A DNA stretch of 64,000 bases from positions 62,001-126,000 of the forward strand of contig JACJXU010000007.1 in the NCBI GenBank assembly GCA_020636475.1, written 5' to 3'. The stretch is from Chitinophagales bacterium. Its GTDB lineage: Bacteria; Bacteroidota; Bacteroidia; Chitinophagales; UBA2359. This document shows, one piece after another, positions 35,314-44,118 of this stretch. Made by a program: the position numbers and the translations under genes. Position 1 is the stretch's first letter. The number at the start of each line of letters is the position of its first letter. The notes below the pieces were generated by a model that worked only from the letters and a program-made list of their open reading frames with translations, did not search any database and had not been told where the DNA came from.

Positions 35314-36711
35314 TTAGGCTAAAATAGCTTGCTTGGTTTGGGCTAAAATATCCAATACCACTTGTTCGTTTTCGGCTTCGGCATAAATGCGCAATACCGG
35401 CTCTGTTCCCGAAGGACGAATCATTACCCAACGCTCATTGCCCAAATGGTATTTGTAACCATCAATATCTTCCAAACGCTCCACTTTGTAGCTGCCAAAT
35501 TCGGTATAGACGTTGTTTTTACAATTTGCTACAATAGCTTCTTTTTTATCCATTTGTAAATGCAAATCGTTGCGTTCAAACACAAAGCGTCCGGTTATCT
35601 GGTAAATTTCGTCAATAAGTTGGCTGATGCTTTTACCTGTTTTTGCCATTAGTTCAAAAATAAGCAAGCCAATCCAAATACCGTCGCGTTCGGGAATATG
35701 TCCTTTCACGGCAATTCCGCCCGACTCTTCGCCGCCCAGCAATACATCTTCGTTCACCATATATTCGCAAATGTATTTGAAACCGATTTTTGTTACCACA
35801 TAATCCAAATCAAAATGCGTACACAATTTTTTCACACGGTCAGTTACCGAAAAAGCAATGACTACCTTTCCGTTCATTTTTTTATAATGACACAAATAGT
35901 AAATCACCAATAAAATAATGTGATGCGCATCTAAAAATTTGCCGTTTTCATCGTACATACCAATACGGTCGGCATCGCCATCGTTGGCTAATCCGGCGTG
36001 ACAACCTTTTTCGGGTACTAATGCGGCTAATTCGGGCAAATTTTTGTGTAATGGTTCCGGCGCACGCCCCATAAACGAAGGATTGTAATCGCAATGAAGC
36101 AAATACGCCTCGGGAAAAAGGCGCGGAAATATTTGTTGTCCTGCGCCATACATAGCATCGTAGGCAATACGCAAACCCGCATTGCGCATCAAGCTCAGGT
36201 CAAATTTTTGTTGTACTTCATCGTAGTACATATTTTCCAAGTCCACCCACTCCAACAAGCCTTGTGCAGCAAGTTCTTCCAGCGAGGTGGCGGGAATAGA
36301 AGCAGTTTCTGGTATTAAGTTTTCTACGGCAGTAATTTGCGCCGGAGGAGTTGGTCCTCCCGCCGCCGATTTTAGTTTGTAACCGTTATAACTCGGCGGA
36401 TTGTGGCTTGCCGTAATTACAATTCCTTGTTGTGCGCCCAATCTGTTGGTACCCAAAGAAACCATAGGCGTAGAGGCAATGCCGTTGGCGCGAAAAACTT
36501 TAATGTGGTGTTTTGCCATTACCTTGCATACTACATCGGTAAAAAGCGCGCCCGCAAAACGACAATCGTGCCCTACCACAATACTGGGATTGGGATGTTG
36601 TTGTTTCAGCCAAATGGCAGTAGCTTCGGTAATACGGGCTACATTTTGGGTGGTATAATCTTGCGCAATAATGGCGCGCCAGCCGTCGGTTCCAAATTTT
36701 ATATCGCTCAT
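35314..36711 (-). CDS. Phosphoglucomutase/phosphomannomutase (alpha-D-phosphohexomutase)
   Basis: Interconverts hexose 1- and 6-phosphates in the cytoplasm, feeding nucleotide-sugar synthesis. The four family motifs are present: the phosphoserine loop TASHNPPSYNGYK with S102, the metal loop NDGDADRIG, the sugar-binding loop GGEESGG, and the phosphate-binding loop RPSGTEPVLRIYAEA near the C-terminus. The length of 465 residues is typical. The glycosyltransferase gene follows directly. The choice between glucose, mannose or glucosamine phosphates cannot be made from sequence. Confidence 0.94.
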   Translation of the reverse strand: MSDIKFGTDGWRAIIAQDYTTQNVARITEATAIWLKQQHPNPSIVVGHDCRFAGALFTDVVCKVMAKHHIKVFRANGIASTPMVSLGTNRLGAQQGIVITASHNPPSYNGYKLKSAAGGPTPPAQITAVENLIPETASIPATSLEELAAQGLLEWVDLENMYYDEVQQKFDLSLMRNAGLRIAYDAMYGAGQQIFPRLFPEAYLLHCDYNPSFMGRAPEPLHKNLPELAALVPEKGCHAGLANDGDADRIGMYDENGKFLDAHHIILLVIYYLCHYKKMNGKVVIAFSVTDRVKKLCTHFDLDYVVTKIGFKYICEYMVNEDVLLGGEESGGIAVKGHIPERDGIWIGLLIFELMAKTGKSISQLIDEIYQITGRFVFERNDLHLQMDKKEAIVANCKNNVYTEFGSYKVERLEDIDGYKYHLGNERWVMIRPSGTEPVLRIYAEAENEQVVLDILAQTKQAILA

Positions 36712-36770
36712 AGCGGTTTATTTTTAGTATTAATTTTTTATTTAACCAATCCGTAATTTAAATTCCCATT

Positions 36771-36820
36771 CCAAAATCTCTGATTTGGTGTGGGATGAAA
36801 AATTACAGCCTGTGAAGGCT
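36771..36820. repeat. Small hairpins upstream of the decayed TnpB gene
   Basis: CCAAAATC (36771-36778) pairs with GATTTGG (36782-36788), and AGCC (36807-36810) with GGCT (36817-36820). Such imperfect hairpins occur at the ends of IS200/IS605 elements. These may be the remains of the left end, but they are short. Confidence 0.3.
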
Positions 36821-36858
36821 ACTTTTTGATAATATTTTTTGTAAATTGCACAAAAGTA

Positions 36859-37763
36859 ATGAAGATACTCAAAACATACAAATATCAGTTGCGCCCGTCC
36901 GAAAGTGTGGCGCAAAAATTCAATGAAACAGTAGGCGTTTGTAGAATGATATACAACTTATGTTTGGAGTATCGCAAAATGCTGTATCGCGATTATGGGC
37001 AAAACCGCCCTACAAAAAGAAGTAAAAGAACTGGCAGAAGCCTACGACTGGATAAAATCGGTACACACCAAGTACGGCAAAACATCATTCACCGTATGCT
37101 GCAAACCTACGACAACTTTTTCAAGCGTGGGGCGCGCTTTCCCAAATTCGCCAAGCGGAGTTTTTACAATTCGTGAAACATTACTACGTGAGTAGCAAGG
37201 GCGAATATGCCGAAAATCCGAGTTTTCTACAAACATTTGCGCGTAAAATAGGCAAACTAAACCGAAAATCGGCACGGCAAAAAAAGGGTTCAAACCGCAG
37301 AGAAAAGACCAAAATATCTTTGCAAAAAATTTATCAAAAGTTGCGGCGCAAGCGGAGCGATTACCTGCACAAACTCACGCATAAGATTATTGCGGAAAAT
37401 TCGATAATTTTGGTAGAGAATTTACAGTTAAAAAATATGACGAAATCGGCGAAGGGAACGGTGGAACAGCCCGGCAAAAATGTGAAACAAAAGTCAGGAC
37501 TGAACCGTGTGCTGTTAGATTTGTCAGTGAATGAGTTTGTGCGGCAGTTGGAGTACAAATCAAGGTGGTATGGGCGCGAGTTGATAAAAGTAAATCCCGC
37601 CTACACATCACAGACTTGTAGTAATTGCGGCTATGTAGCAAAAGAAAATCGAAAAAGTCAATCAGAATTTAGTTGCGCGCGTTGTGGACATAGTGAAAAT
37701 GCGGATTACAACGCCGCGAAAAACATACTTGGGAGAGGTCTCTCCTGCTATCGTGAATGTTAG
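36859..37763 (+). pseudogene. Decayed IS200/IS605-family TnpB (OrfB)
   Basis: The remains of an RNA-guided nuclease/transposon protein. The N-terminal segment (KTYKYQLRPSESVAQKFN) reads in one frame to about 36,990. The next piece, ALQKEVKELAEAYDWIKSV, is in a second frame, NIIHRMLQTYDNFFKRG is back in the first, and from 37,173 a third frame gives the rest. The RuvC-II glutamate (ILVENLQL), the zinc ribbon CSNCGY/CARCGH and the final aspartate in NADYNAAKNI are kept. The segment that should hold the first RuvC aspartate (normally a GIDLG-type motif before ENPSFL) is missing: the sequence jumps from HYYVS to KGEYAENPSF. No tnpA is present. It is dead as a nuclease unless read differently. Confidence 0.85.
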
Positions 37764-37794
37764 GCATTAGCCTGTGCGTAGATAGCAAAACCCG

Positions 37795-37816
37795 CGCTAT
37801 AATCTTTGATTTAGCG
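37795..37816. repeat. Hairpin at the possible right end of the TnpB element
   Basis: CGCTA (37795-37799) pairs with TAGCG (37812-37816) around a 12-base loop, 32 bases after the TnpB stop. IS200/IS605 right ends and TnpB guide RNAs have hairpins in this position. The stem is short, so the call is weak. Confidence 0.3.
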
Positions 37817-37833
37817 TGTGGTAATTCATTAAA

Positions 37834-38625
37834 TCAAAACTCACCGCGAAAGCTTTGCCGCGCAGGACCAATCAAAAATATGTTGGTGTATCCTTTCTCA
37901 TTTTTAGTCAAGTTTACTTGTAGTTCGCCGCCATCTACCGTGCAATAAACAGTGTAATTTCCCGCAATTACCGTATTTTTTTCCAAATAAGCAATAGTTG
38001 CCGCCGTTACACCCGTGCCGCAAGCAAGTGTTACATCCTCTACGCCACGCTCATAGGTGCGTACTCGCAAATGCTTGTCATTTGTTTCTTCTACAAAGTT
38101 TACATTTATACCTTTTTTAGCAAAAGGTACTGCATTTCGTATTTTTTTTCCTTGTGCGTATACATCTATATTTGCCAAATTTCTTACATTACACACTACA
38201 TGCGGAGAACCCGTATCCAACACATAAAAGTCCTCATTTTGCCAATGTTGCACATTTGCCACATCGCTCATTTTCAATTCAATAAGCCCGTCTGAGCGAA
38301 GTTTTCCTTCGTGCAAACCGTCATACGCCATAAAAGTACAGGTTGTGCCATCAAAAACCTGCAAAAAATGCGCAAAAGCAATAATACATCGCCCGCCATT
38401 GCCACACATGCTACCTTCAAAGCCATCAGCATTGAAATACAACATGCCAAAGTCCGACTGTGTATCGTTTTCTAACAAAATAAGCCCGTCTGCACCAATA
38501 CCTGTGCGGCGATGACATAAACCGGCAATAAGTTTATTATCTTTTGCATCAAACCACGCAGAACGATTATCTATCATTACAAAATCATTGCCCGTACCTT
38601 CGTATTTATAAAATTTTCTTTCCAT
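37834..38625 (-). CDS. dapF: Diaminopimelate epimerase
   Basis: Converts LL- to meso-diaminopimelate for lysine and peptidoglycan synthesis. The two catalytic cysteines lie in MCGNGGRC (C74) and ACGTGVTAA (C202), numbered from the start I prefer. The N-terminus KYEGTGNDFVMID is the standard opening of the family, which favours the ATG at 38625 (263 residues) over the one 27 bases upstream at 38652. The promoter at 38667-38674 agrees with this. The gene is convergent with the TnpB remnant. All key residues are intact. Confidence 0.96.
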   Translation of the reverse strand: MERKFYKYEGTGNDFVMIDNRSAWFDAKDNKLIAGLCHRRTGIGADGLILLENDTQSDFGMLYFNADGFEGSMCGNGGRCIIAFAHFLQVFDGTTCTFMAYDGLHEGKLRSDGLIELKMSDVANVQHWQNEDFYVLDTGSPHVVCNVRNLANIDVYAQGKKIRNAVPFAKKGINVNFVEETNDKHLRVRTYERGVEDVTLACGTGVTAATIAYLEKNTVIAGNYTVYCTVDGGELQVNLTKNEKGYTNIFLIGPARQSFRGEF

Positions 38626-38666
38626 AAAATAGCTTACCTTTAGCTGACACACAACATTTTTTAAGG

Positions 38667-38674
38667 CAAAATTA
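38667..38674 (-). promoter_or_regulatory. -7 box of dapF
   Basis: The minus strand reads TAATTTTG, a match to TAnnTTTG, about 41 bases before the preferred dapF start at 38625. Confidence 0.45.
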
Positions 38675-38792
38675 GTTTTTATAATTGCCTTTATTTTATT
38701 TTATGACATCAAAGGTTTATTTTTTAAGCTTAAAATTACACTTTAGCGTGAATTTTGCTGTAAAAAACAAGGTTTATACACATAAATAATAA

Positions 38793-40304
38793 TTGAAGCA
38801 GAAAAAGACGAAAACTTTGTTTATTTCGCCCAAACAACTTCTTGGGCTTATGGCTATTGCTGTGTTTATCGCAGTAATAAGTAGCATTTTGTCTATTTTA
38901 TTGTATAAAAATTATTTTTCCAATCCGACTATTGTTCCTTTTACTGCCTCCTCAAGCGATAATAATTATGACTACAAACTCGCTGCCTTAGGAAATATTG
39001 CCAACAACTATGCCCTTAGCGATTTTAGCAAATCTGCCGAACGCGCCATGCCAGCAGTAGTGTATATCTCTATCCAAAAACGCAATCCTTACACTTATCC
39101 CAAGTATTTCGACAGTTACAAAAATCAGCAGCAATACAAAGATTTGCTCGAATACTCGCATTATGCAACCGGTTCGGGTGTGATTATTTCTACCGATGGC
39201 TACATTATTACCAATACACACGTAGTGGAGCAAGGCGATGACATTGAAGTAACGTTGTGGAATGAACAAAAATACAAAGCAACTTTAATAGGTACAGACA
39301 AAGCGAGCGATATTGCCTTGCTGAAAATAAATCAAAACAACTTGCCTTATTTGTTTGTAGGAAACAGCGATGAACTAAGTGTTGGCGAATGGGTTTTGGC
39401 AATTGGCAATCCTTTTAAGCTCACTTCTACGGTAAGTGCGGGTATTGTTTGCGCCAAAGGGCGAAACATTGGCGTGTTAGATGATGATGCGGCATTGGAA
39501 TCTTTTATCCAAACCGATGCCGTAGTAAATCAAGGCAACAGCGGTGGTGCATTAGTGAATCTAAAAGGAGAATTAGTAGGAATTAATACAGCTATTGCTA
39601 CTTCCAACGGTAATTTCACCGGATTTTCGTTTGCTATTCCGAGCAATATTGCCCTAAAAGTAGTAGAAGATATTAAACAATACGGCTTGGTGCAACGCGC
39701 CAATTTGGGCGTAAACGTACAAAATATTGACGACAGTATAATTGGCGTGGTGAAACCACTAAAAGGCGTGTATATCAATGATGTAACACCCAACAGTACT
39801 GCCGCTTTAGGCGGATTGCGCAAAGGCGATGTAATTGTGGAGATTAACGGTTATGCTATTGCCAATGCAAACGATTATCAGGAAAAAATGGCGCGCTACC
39901 GTCCGGGCGATGTGTTGCGTATTGTATTTTTGCGCAATACTTACGAGTATATTACCGATGTGGTGCTGCGCAACATAAACAACAAAATTGGCATAGTACA
40001 CGATACTTCGGCGGAAATTGAAAAACTGCTGGGGACAGACTTTGAAGATATCGCACCTACGGAACTCAGCCGCTACAATTTGCGCAACGGCGTGAAAGTA
40101 CAACGTATTAGTTCAGGTATTTTGCAACGCAATACTACCATTCGCTCCGGCTTTATTATTATTCGCGTTAATGGAGAAGCGGTAAAATCCGAAGCCGATT
40201 TGTTGTCGTTTTTCAGTAAAGTGCCTCCGGGTACTTCCGTTCTTATCGAAGGCGTTTATCCGGGAAATGCCCAACTTTCGCGTTATGCGTTTAGTTTTAA
40301 ATAG
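38793..40304 (+). CDS. HtrA/Deg-family periplasmic serine protease with TTG start
   Basis: An envelope quality-control protease. A positively charged N-terminus is followed by one membrane segment (about residues 15-38), a signal anchor or uncleaved signal peptide. The trypsin-like domain carries the triad H143 (NTHVVE), D173 (SDIALL) and S250 (GNSGGA). Two PDZ domains follow, at about 308-388 and 418-490. The length of 503 residues is typical of DegP/DegQ. The frame opens with TTG at 38793. No ATG lies upstream in frame that I can see, and the first internal Met (residue 20) would cut into the membrane segment, so TTG is the likely start. It stands alone between dapF and the transketolase half. 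Confidence 0.92.
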   Translation: MKQKKTKTLFISPKQLLGLMAIAVFIAVISSILSILLYKNYFSNPTIVPFTASSSDNNYDYKLAALGNIANNYALSDFSKSAERAMPAVVYISIQKRNPYTYPKYFDSYKNQQQYKDLLEYSHYATGSGVIISTDGYIITNTHVVEQGDDIEVTLWNEQKYKATLIGTDKASDIALLKINQNNLPYLFVGNSDELSVGEWVLAIGNPFKLTSTVSAGIVCAKGRNIGVLDDDAALESFIQTDAVVNQGNSGGALVNLKGELVGINTAIATSNGNFTGFSFAIPSNIALKVVEDIKQYGLVQRANLGVNVQNIDDSIIGVVKPLKGVYINDVTPNSTAALGGLRKGDVIVEINGYAIANANDYQEKMARYRPGDVLRIVFLRNTYEYITDVVLRNINNKIGIVHDTSAEIEKLLGTDFEDIAPTELSRYNLRNGVKVQRISSGILQRNTTIRSGFIIIRVNGEAVKSEADLLSFFSKVPPGTSVLIEGVYPGNAQLSRYAFSFK

Positions 40305-40322
40305 AGGATTTTTCTGTTTTAC

Positions 40323-40356
40323 TTTGCTATATTTTTCGTAAAAAAATGTACTTTTG
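40323..40356 (+). promoter_or_regulatory. Promoter of the transketolase C-terminal subunit gene
   Basis: The -33 element TTTG (40323-40326) and -7 box TACTTTTG (40349-40356) are 22 bases apart, in the gap after the HtrA gene and 50 bases before the ATG at 40407. Confidence 0.55.
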
Positions 40357-40406
40357 TTACACAAACTGCCCTTAGCGCAGTATTTAAAATTACAAAAAAT
40401 ACCCTT

Positions 40407-41384
40407 ATGATACAAGCTACCGATTTTCCTGTATTAGGCACCAACGACACGCGCTCCGGCTTTGGCGATGGACTTCATTTGCTGGGCAAACAAAACGACA
40501 AAGTAGTTGCTCTCTGCGCCGACCTTATCGGTTCTTTGAAAATGAATAAGTTTATTGCCGATTTCCCTGAGCGTTTTTTTCAGTGTGGCATTGCCGAAGC
40601 AAATATGATGAGTATTGCTGCCGGACTTACTATTGGTGGCTATGTTCCTTTTACCGGAACTTTTGCCAATTTTTCGACGGGTAGGGTTTACGACCAAATT
40701 CGCCAAAGTATCGCCTATTCAGGTAAAAATGTAAAAATTTGCGCTTCGCACGCAGGACTTACCTTAGGCGAAGACGGTGCTACACACCAAATTCTGGAAG
40801 ATGTAGGTATGATGAAAATGCTGCCCGAAATGACGGTAGTAGTTCCTTGCGACTATACCCAAACCAAATTGGCTACTTTAGCTGTTGCAAAATGGGACGG
40901 GGCCTGTTATTTGCGTTTTGGCAGGCCCAAAGTACCTATTTTTACCACCGAAGACCAAGATTTTACCATTGGCAAAGCACAAGTATTGGTAGAAGGTACT
41001 GACGTAAGTATTATTGCTTGCGGGCATTTGGTGTGGCAAAGTATAGAAGCAGCCCGCACACTTGCCGCGCAGGGAATTAGTGCCGAAGTGATAAATATGC
41101 ACACCATTAAACCTTTGGACGAAGCAGCTATTTTACAAAGTGTAAACAAAACCGGCTGCGTAGTATCGGCAGAAGAACACCAAAAAAATGGCGGCTTAGG
41201 CGACAGTATTGCACAAGTGCTGAGTACAAACGCTCCCGCGCCTTTAGAAATAGTGGCGATGAACGACAGTTTTGGCGAAAGCGGCGTACCCGAACAACTG
41301 ATGGAAAAGTACGGACTTACTGCAAACAATATTGTAGAAGCCGCCCTTAAAGTAATGAAACGCCGAAAAGTGCATCCGGTTTAG
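40407..41384 (+). CDS. Transketolase, C-terminal subunit
   Basis: The pyrimidine-binding and C-terminal domains of a split transketolase, a thiamine-diphosphate enzyme of the pentose phosphate pathway. The expected glutamate that activates the cofactor is E64 in QCGIAEANMMSIAAGL. The pyrimidine domain ends at about residue 190, and the C-terminal domain follows, with INMHTIKPLD. The length of 325 residues equals the C-terminal half of a full transketolase. The N-terminal half, which holds the diphosphate site and often lies next door in Bacteroidota, is not in this window. A deoxyxylulose-phosphate-synthase-like role is less likely. Confidence 0.9.
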   Translation: MIQATDFPVLGTNDTRSGFGDGLHLLGKQNDKVVALCADLIGSLKMNKFIADFPERFFQCGIAEANMMSIAAGLTIGGYVPFTGTFANFSTGRVYDQIRQSIAYSGKNVKICASHAGLTLGEDGATHQILEDVGMMKMLPEMTVVVPCDYTQTKLATLAVAKWDGACYLRFGRPKVPIFTTEDQDFTIGKAQVLVEGTDVSIIACGHLVWQSIEAARTLAAQGISAEVINMHTIKPLDEAAILQSVNKTGCVVSAEEHQKNGGLGDSIAQVLSTNAPAPLEIVAMNDSFGESGVPEQLMEKYGLTANNIVEAALKVMKRRKVHPV

Positions 41385-41393
41385 GAACGTTTG

Positions 41394-42989
41394 CTATGGC
41401 TGCACACGCAACAAAGGCATGCTCATACAGTGCGACCCTCCTCGTGCCCGCGACAATTCGGACGATGGCAACAAGAGTAAAGTTTGTTTGGGGACTAATT
41501 GTTGTAGTTTTTCGCTGATATTTATATCAGGATTTTCGACATAAGCCGTTTTCAGGCGGTCAATTAGCTCGCTGGCGTGGATAACATCGTAGTTGTTTTT
41601 TTGAAATACCTTTGCCGTTTCGCGGTTGCGGTCGTAACCTATTACTACACCTTCTTTTATCGCTACTACATTACAAGCATCTGTCCACTGCTCGCGCAGG
41701 CTTGCCGGATATTTCAAATCGCCACAATAAATATATTCCATAGGCTCATTACAGCCGAAATCTTCTTTTGAAATATATTCAAAGAGGTCTTCGATGTATT
41801 CAAAATCTTCGTGACTTTTTATTTCATTCGTTTCTTCATCATACCAAAAATGCACTAAACGTACATCATCGTCTTCGTATACTTTGCGCTCGGCTTCATC
41901 AAGCAAGGTAGGCACTAATGAACCCGCAAAACTGTCGCTGTATTTGCTGGAAAAAGGACCATAAATAACCCAAGAATTGCGTTTTATTTGGGTAAATACG
42001 GTATCAATATGCATAGTTTCGCGCTGCTCGGGAATGATGATAGCGGTTACTTTTTTTACAATTTTGTTGTTTAATAATTTTTTTACCAATTTATTCACAG
42101 CATTGTAGGTAGTGCGTTCACTGCAACCTACCAAAAGGTGATTTTGATGAATCATCATCACATCGCCGCCTTCTATCGTTACAATATTTTGCTGCAATTC
42201 TTCTTCATCGTACAAAAAGAAGCGATTATCTTCGGGAAGTTCTATTACTTTATCCCAATTATCGCTAAAAAAGTGGTAATAGGCAATGTATTTTATGATA
42301 ATACTTTCGCGCTGGCGAATGTTGTTGCTGAGTTTGCTGAGTAGCAGGTGGTCGTTTACTACAATACAAATGTCGCGGGTGAAAATGAAATTGGGAATAG
42401 GCGGAAAAAGTTGTCGGAGCATTTCGCGTTTTCCATTGCGTTTGCCTTCTTCGTTGGGAATCCATTTAATAAAACCGGTAATGAGTACGCGCGCGAGTTG
42501 GTTGGGTGTAATGGGCGTAAAGTACTTGAGCCACTCCTTGTCTTGGTTGAGCAGACGCTGGTGAATGGTAAATTCGATACGCTCGGCACCACAAACAATA
42601 GCTACCATTTGTTGGCGCACTTGCTCGGATTCCAAAATTTTTCCCAATAGTCGTTGAATATCTACTACGGCATCGGAGTCGAGGTAGTCGGAACTTTCGG
42701 GATTAACGAAGGAAGGGCGCGTTTCGTCGTTGAAATAAAATTCGTCGTGGTCTTCGTCCACTTCGCGTGCAAACCATTTTTTGAGGGTTTCGGGGTCAAG
42801 GTAAGCCAAAAGCAGTTTGCGATATACATCGTACTCAGCTTGCATGCGTTTTAAGTCCACAATATCTTCATAGAGCCAGTCCACAGCTTTGGCGGGAATA
42901 ACTTTTCCAATACCACCATCGGGACTGTGAATAAGAATACGCTTGAGCGTGCCTATTTCCGAATTGACAAAAATGTTTTCGTTTTTCAT
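41394..42989 (-). CDS. Arginine deiminase family (guanidino-group modifying) protein
   Basis: A predicted hydrolase or amidinotransferase of the arginine deiminase superfamily, which may convert arginine to citrulline and ammonia. The core motifs occur in order: FTRDI, EGGDVMM, HIDTVF and, 11 residues from the C-terminus, the nucleophile cysteine in GGSHCMSMP (C521). At 531 residues it is about 120 longer than a standard arginine deiminase, with extra sequence at about residues 70-160 and before the end. I place the start at 42989, not at the upstream ATG at 43049, because the promoter (-7 box 43023-43030) lies between them. It is convergent with the transketolase gene, nine bases apart. There is no arginine pathway neighbour, so the substrate is uncertain. 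Confidence 0.85.
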   Translation of the reverse strand: MKNENIFVNSEIGTLKRILIHSPDGGIGKVIPAKAVDWLYEDIVDLKRMQAEYDVYRKLLLAYLDPETLKKWFAREVDEDHDEFYFNDETRPSFVNPESSDYLDSDAVVDIQRLLGKILESEQVRQQMVAIVCGAERIEFTIHQRLLNQDKEWLKYFTPITPNQLARVLITGFIKWIPNEEGKRNGKREMLRQLFPPIPNFIFTRDICIVVNDHLLLSKLSNNIRQRESIIIKYIAYYHFFSDNWDKVIELPEDNRFFLYDEEELQQNIVTIEGGDVMMIHQNHLLVGCSERTTYNAVNKLVKKLLNNKIVKKVTAIIIPEQRETMHIDTVFTQIKRNSWVIYGPFSSKYSDSFAGSLVPTLLDEAERKVYEDDDVRLVHFWYDEETNEIKSHEDFEYIEDLFEYISKEDFGCNEPMEYIYCGDLKYPASLREQWTDACNVVAIKEGVVIGYDRNRETAKVFQKNNYDVIHASELIDRLKTAYVENPDINISEKLQQLVPKQTLLLLPSSELSRARGGSHCMSMPLLRVQP

Positions 42990-43022
42990 AATCAATATTT
43001 TTTCTACTCTTGAAGAATAAAA

Positions 43023-43050
43023 CAAAGTTACAAATTTTGTTTTGCGCAAA
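43023..43050 (-). promoter_or_regulatory. Promoter of the arginine-deiminase-like gene
   Basis: On the minus strand the -33 element TTTG (43047-43050) and -7 box TAACTTTG (43023-43030) are 16 bases apart, with the start codon 33 bases further on. This decides the start at 42989. Confidence 0.55.
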
Positions 43051-43227
43051 AAAGTAAATTTGTTGGGATTTGCTTTTTAATAGATGGAGGTATGTTGGGG
43101 AAAGCAGTTTCTGATACTACCACTTCTGTCAGGAGTATTTTTACCGGGTAGCTCTACAAAAATAATGCTTCATTTGCTACACTATAGCTACAAAAAACGG
43201 CAACAAACTATACTCTTTGCTATAAAA

Positions 43228-44118
43228 TCATCGATTAATAAACACAATTTTGAAATTATCTAAGCCCAAACTTGCCGTTTGAAGCGAATCCGGTAGTTCC
43301 ATCGACAAGCCAAAATTGTAAGCATCGCCCTGCACCGAAGCCATTGCGTCAGTGAGGTCGAAGTACACATGGTTCCAGTCGGAGCGCGTATTGAGATACA
43401 GCAAATGCACTGGCGTAATATCCCAGCCGCTACCGTTAAATTTTAAACTATTCATAAAAACCTCAAATACGGCATCACAGCGATAATCCATTTCTATATA
43501 AGCGCGCTTTTGTGTCAAATCTACCGCATAAGTATTGCCCGTAAACATTTCAATTTTGTCTTTGGCTGCGCCGCTTTGCAAAGTAGTCCAAAACGAGCGT
43601 TCTCCTGCAAAAACAATTTCAGCATCGGCGGTAGTTTGCAGACTCACACTATTTTCGGTTGCCACAAAAGGATTGCCCAATTCAAAATCACTGATAAGCG
43701 GAAACTCCGCATCGTCCACATAAGTTACAGTTGGTTCGATAGTGTATGTTTGGTCTGGCGAAAGCGAAATATTTTCGGTATAAAAAGTATGCAGCAACGA
43801 AACCGTTCGCAATGCCGAAATGCCATTTTTCCAAAATACGGGCTTCAAATCTATCTTGGTAAGCCCTTCGCTGAGAACAGGAATACTGGCAGGCAACGGA
43901 TAAATGCCAATATTTTGGTTGTTTATATACACCTGCACATCCGTAAACTTGGACGAATTACTGCCTTGTGTATCTTCTTGGGTTTGAAAATCGAAACTAT
44001 TGACAGACAAATAGGCGGGAATAGCTTTATCGCCACCGCCCAAATCGCAGGCTTGAAAACAAAATGCCAACAGCAAAAAGTACGCAAAAAGCATTTTATT
44101 TTTGGGCATAAGTACCAT
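43228..44118 (-). CDS. Lipoprotein of unknown function
   Basis: I do not recognise this family. The N-terminus is a lipoprotein signal: charged MPKNK, a hydrophobic run LFAYFLLLAFCF and a lipobox ending in QAC, with the cysteine followed by DLGGGD. The rest is beta-rich, with no enzyme motif, and an N-terminal Ig-like segment is possible. It overlaps the end of the Gfo/Idh/MocA gene by 23 bases from its first ATG. ATGs at 44109 and 44094 would also give a good signal peptide, the last just clear of the overlap. It is probably cotranscribed with that oxidoreductase and sits in a membrane facing the periplasm or the outside. Confidence 0.75.
   Translation of the reverse strand: MVLMPKNKMLFAYFLLLAFCFQACDLGGGDKAIPAYLSVNSFDFQTQEDTQGSNSSKFTDVQVYINNQNIGIYPLPASIPVLSEGLTKIDLKPVFWKNGISALRTVSLLHTFYTENISLSPDQTYTIEPTVTYVDDAEFPLISDFELGNPFVATENSVSLQTTADAEIVFAGERSFWTTLQSGAAKDKIEMFTGNTYAVDLTQKRAYIEMDYRCDAVFEVFMNSLKFNGSGWDITPVHLLYLNTRSDWNHVYFDLTDAMASVQGDAYNFGLSMELPDSLQTASLGLDNFKIVFINR

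Noticed and set aside
36859..37763. Active IS605-type transposon
   Set aside because: No tnpA, several frame breaks and the first RuvC aspartate region is missing.
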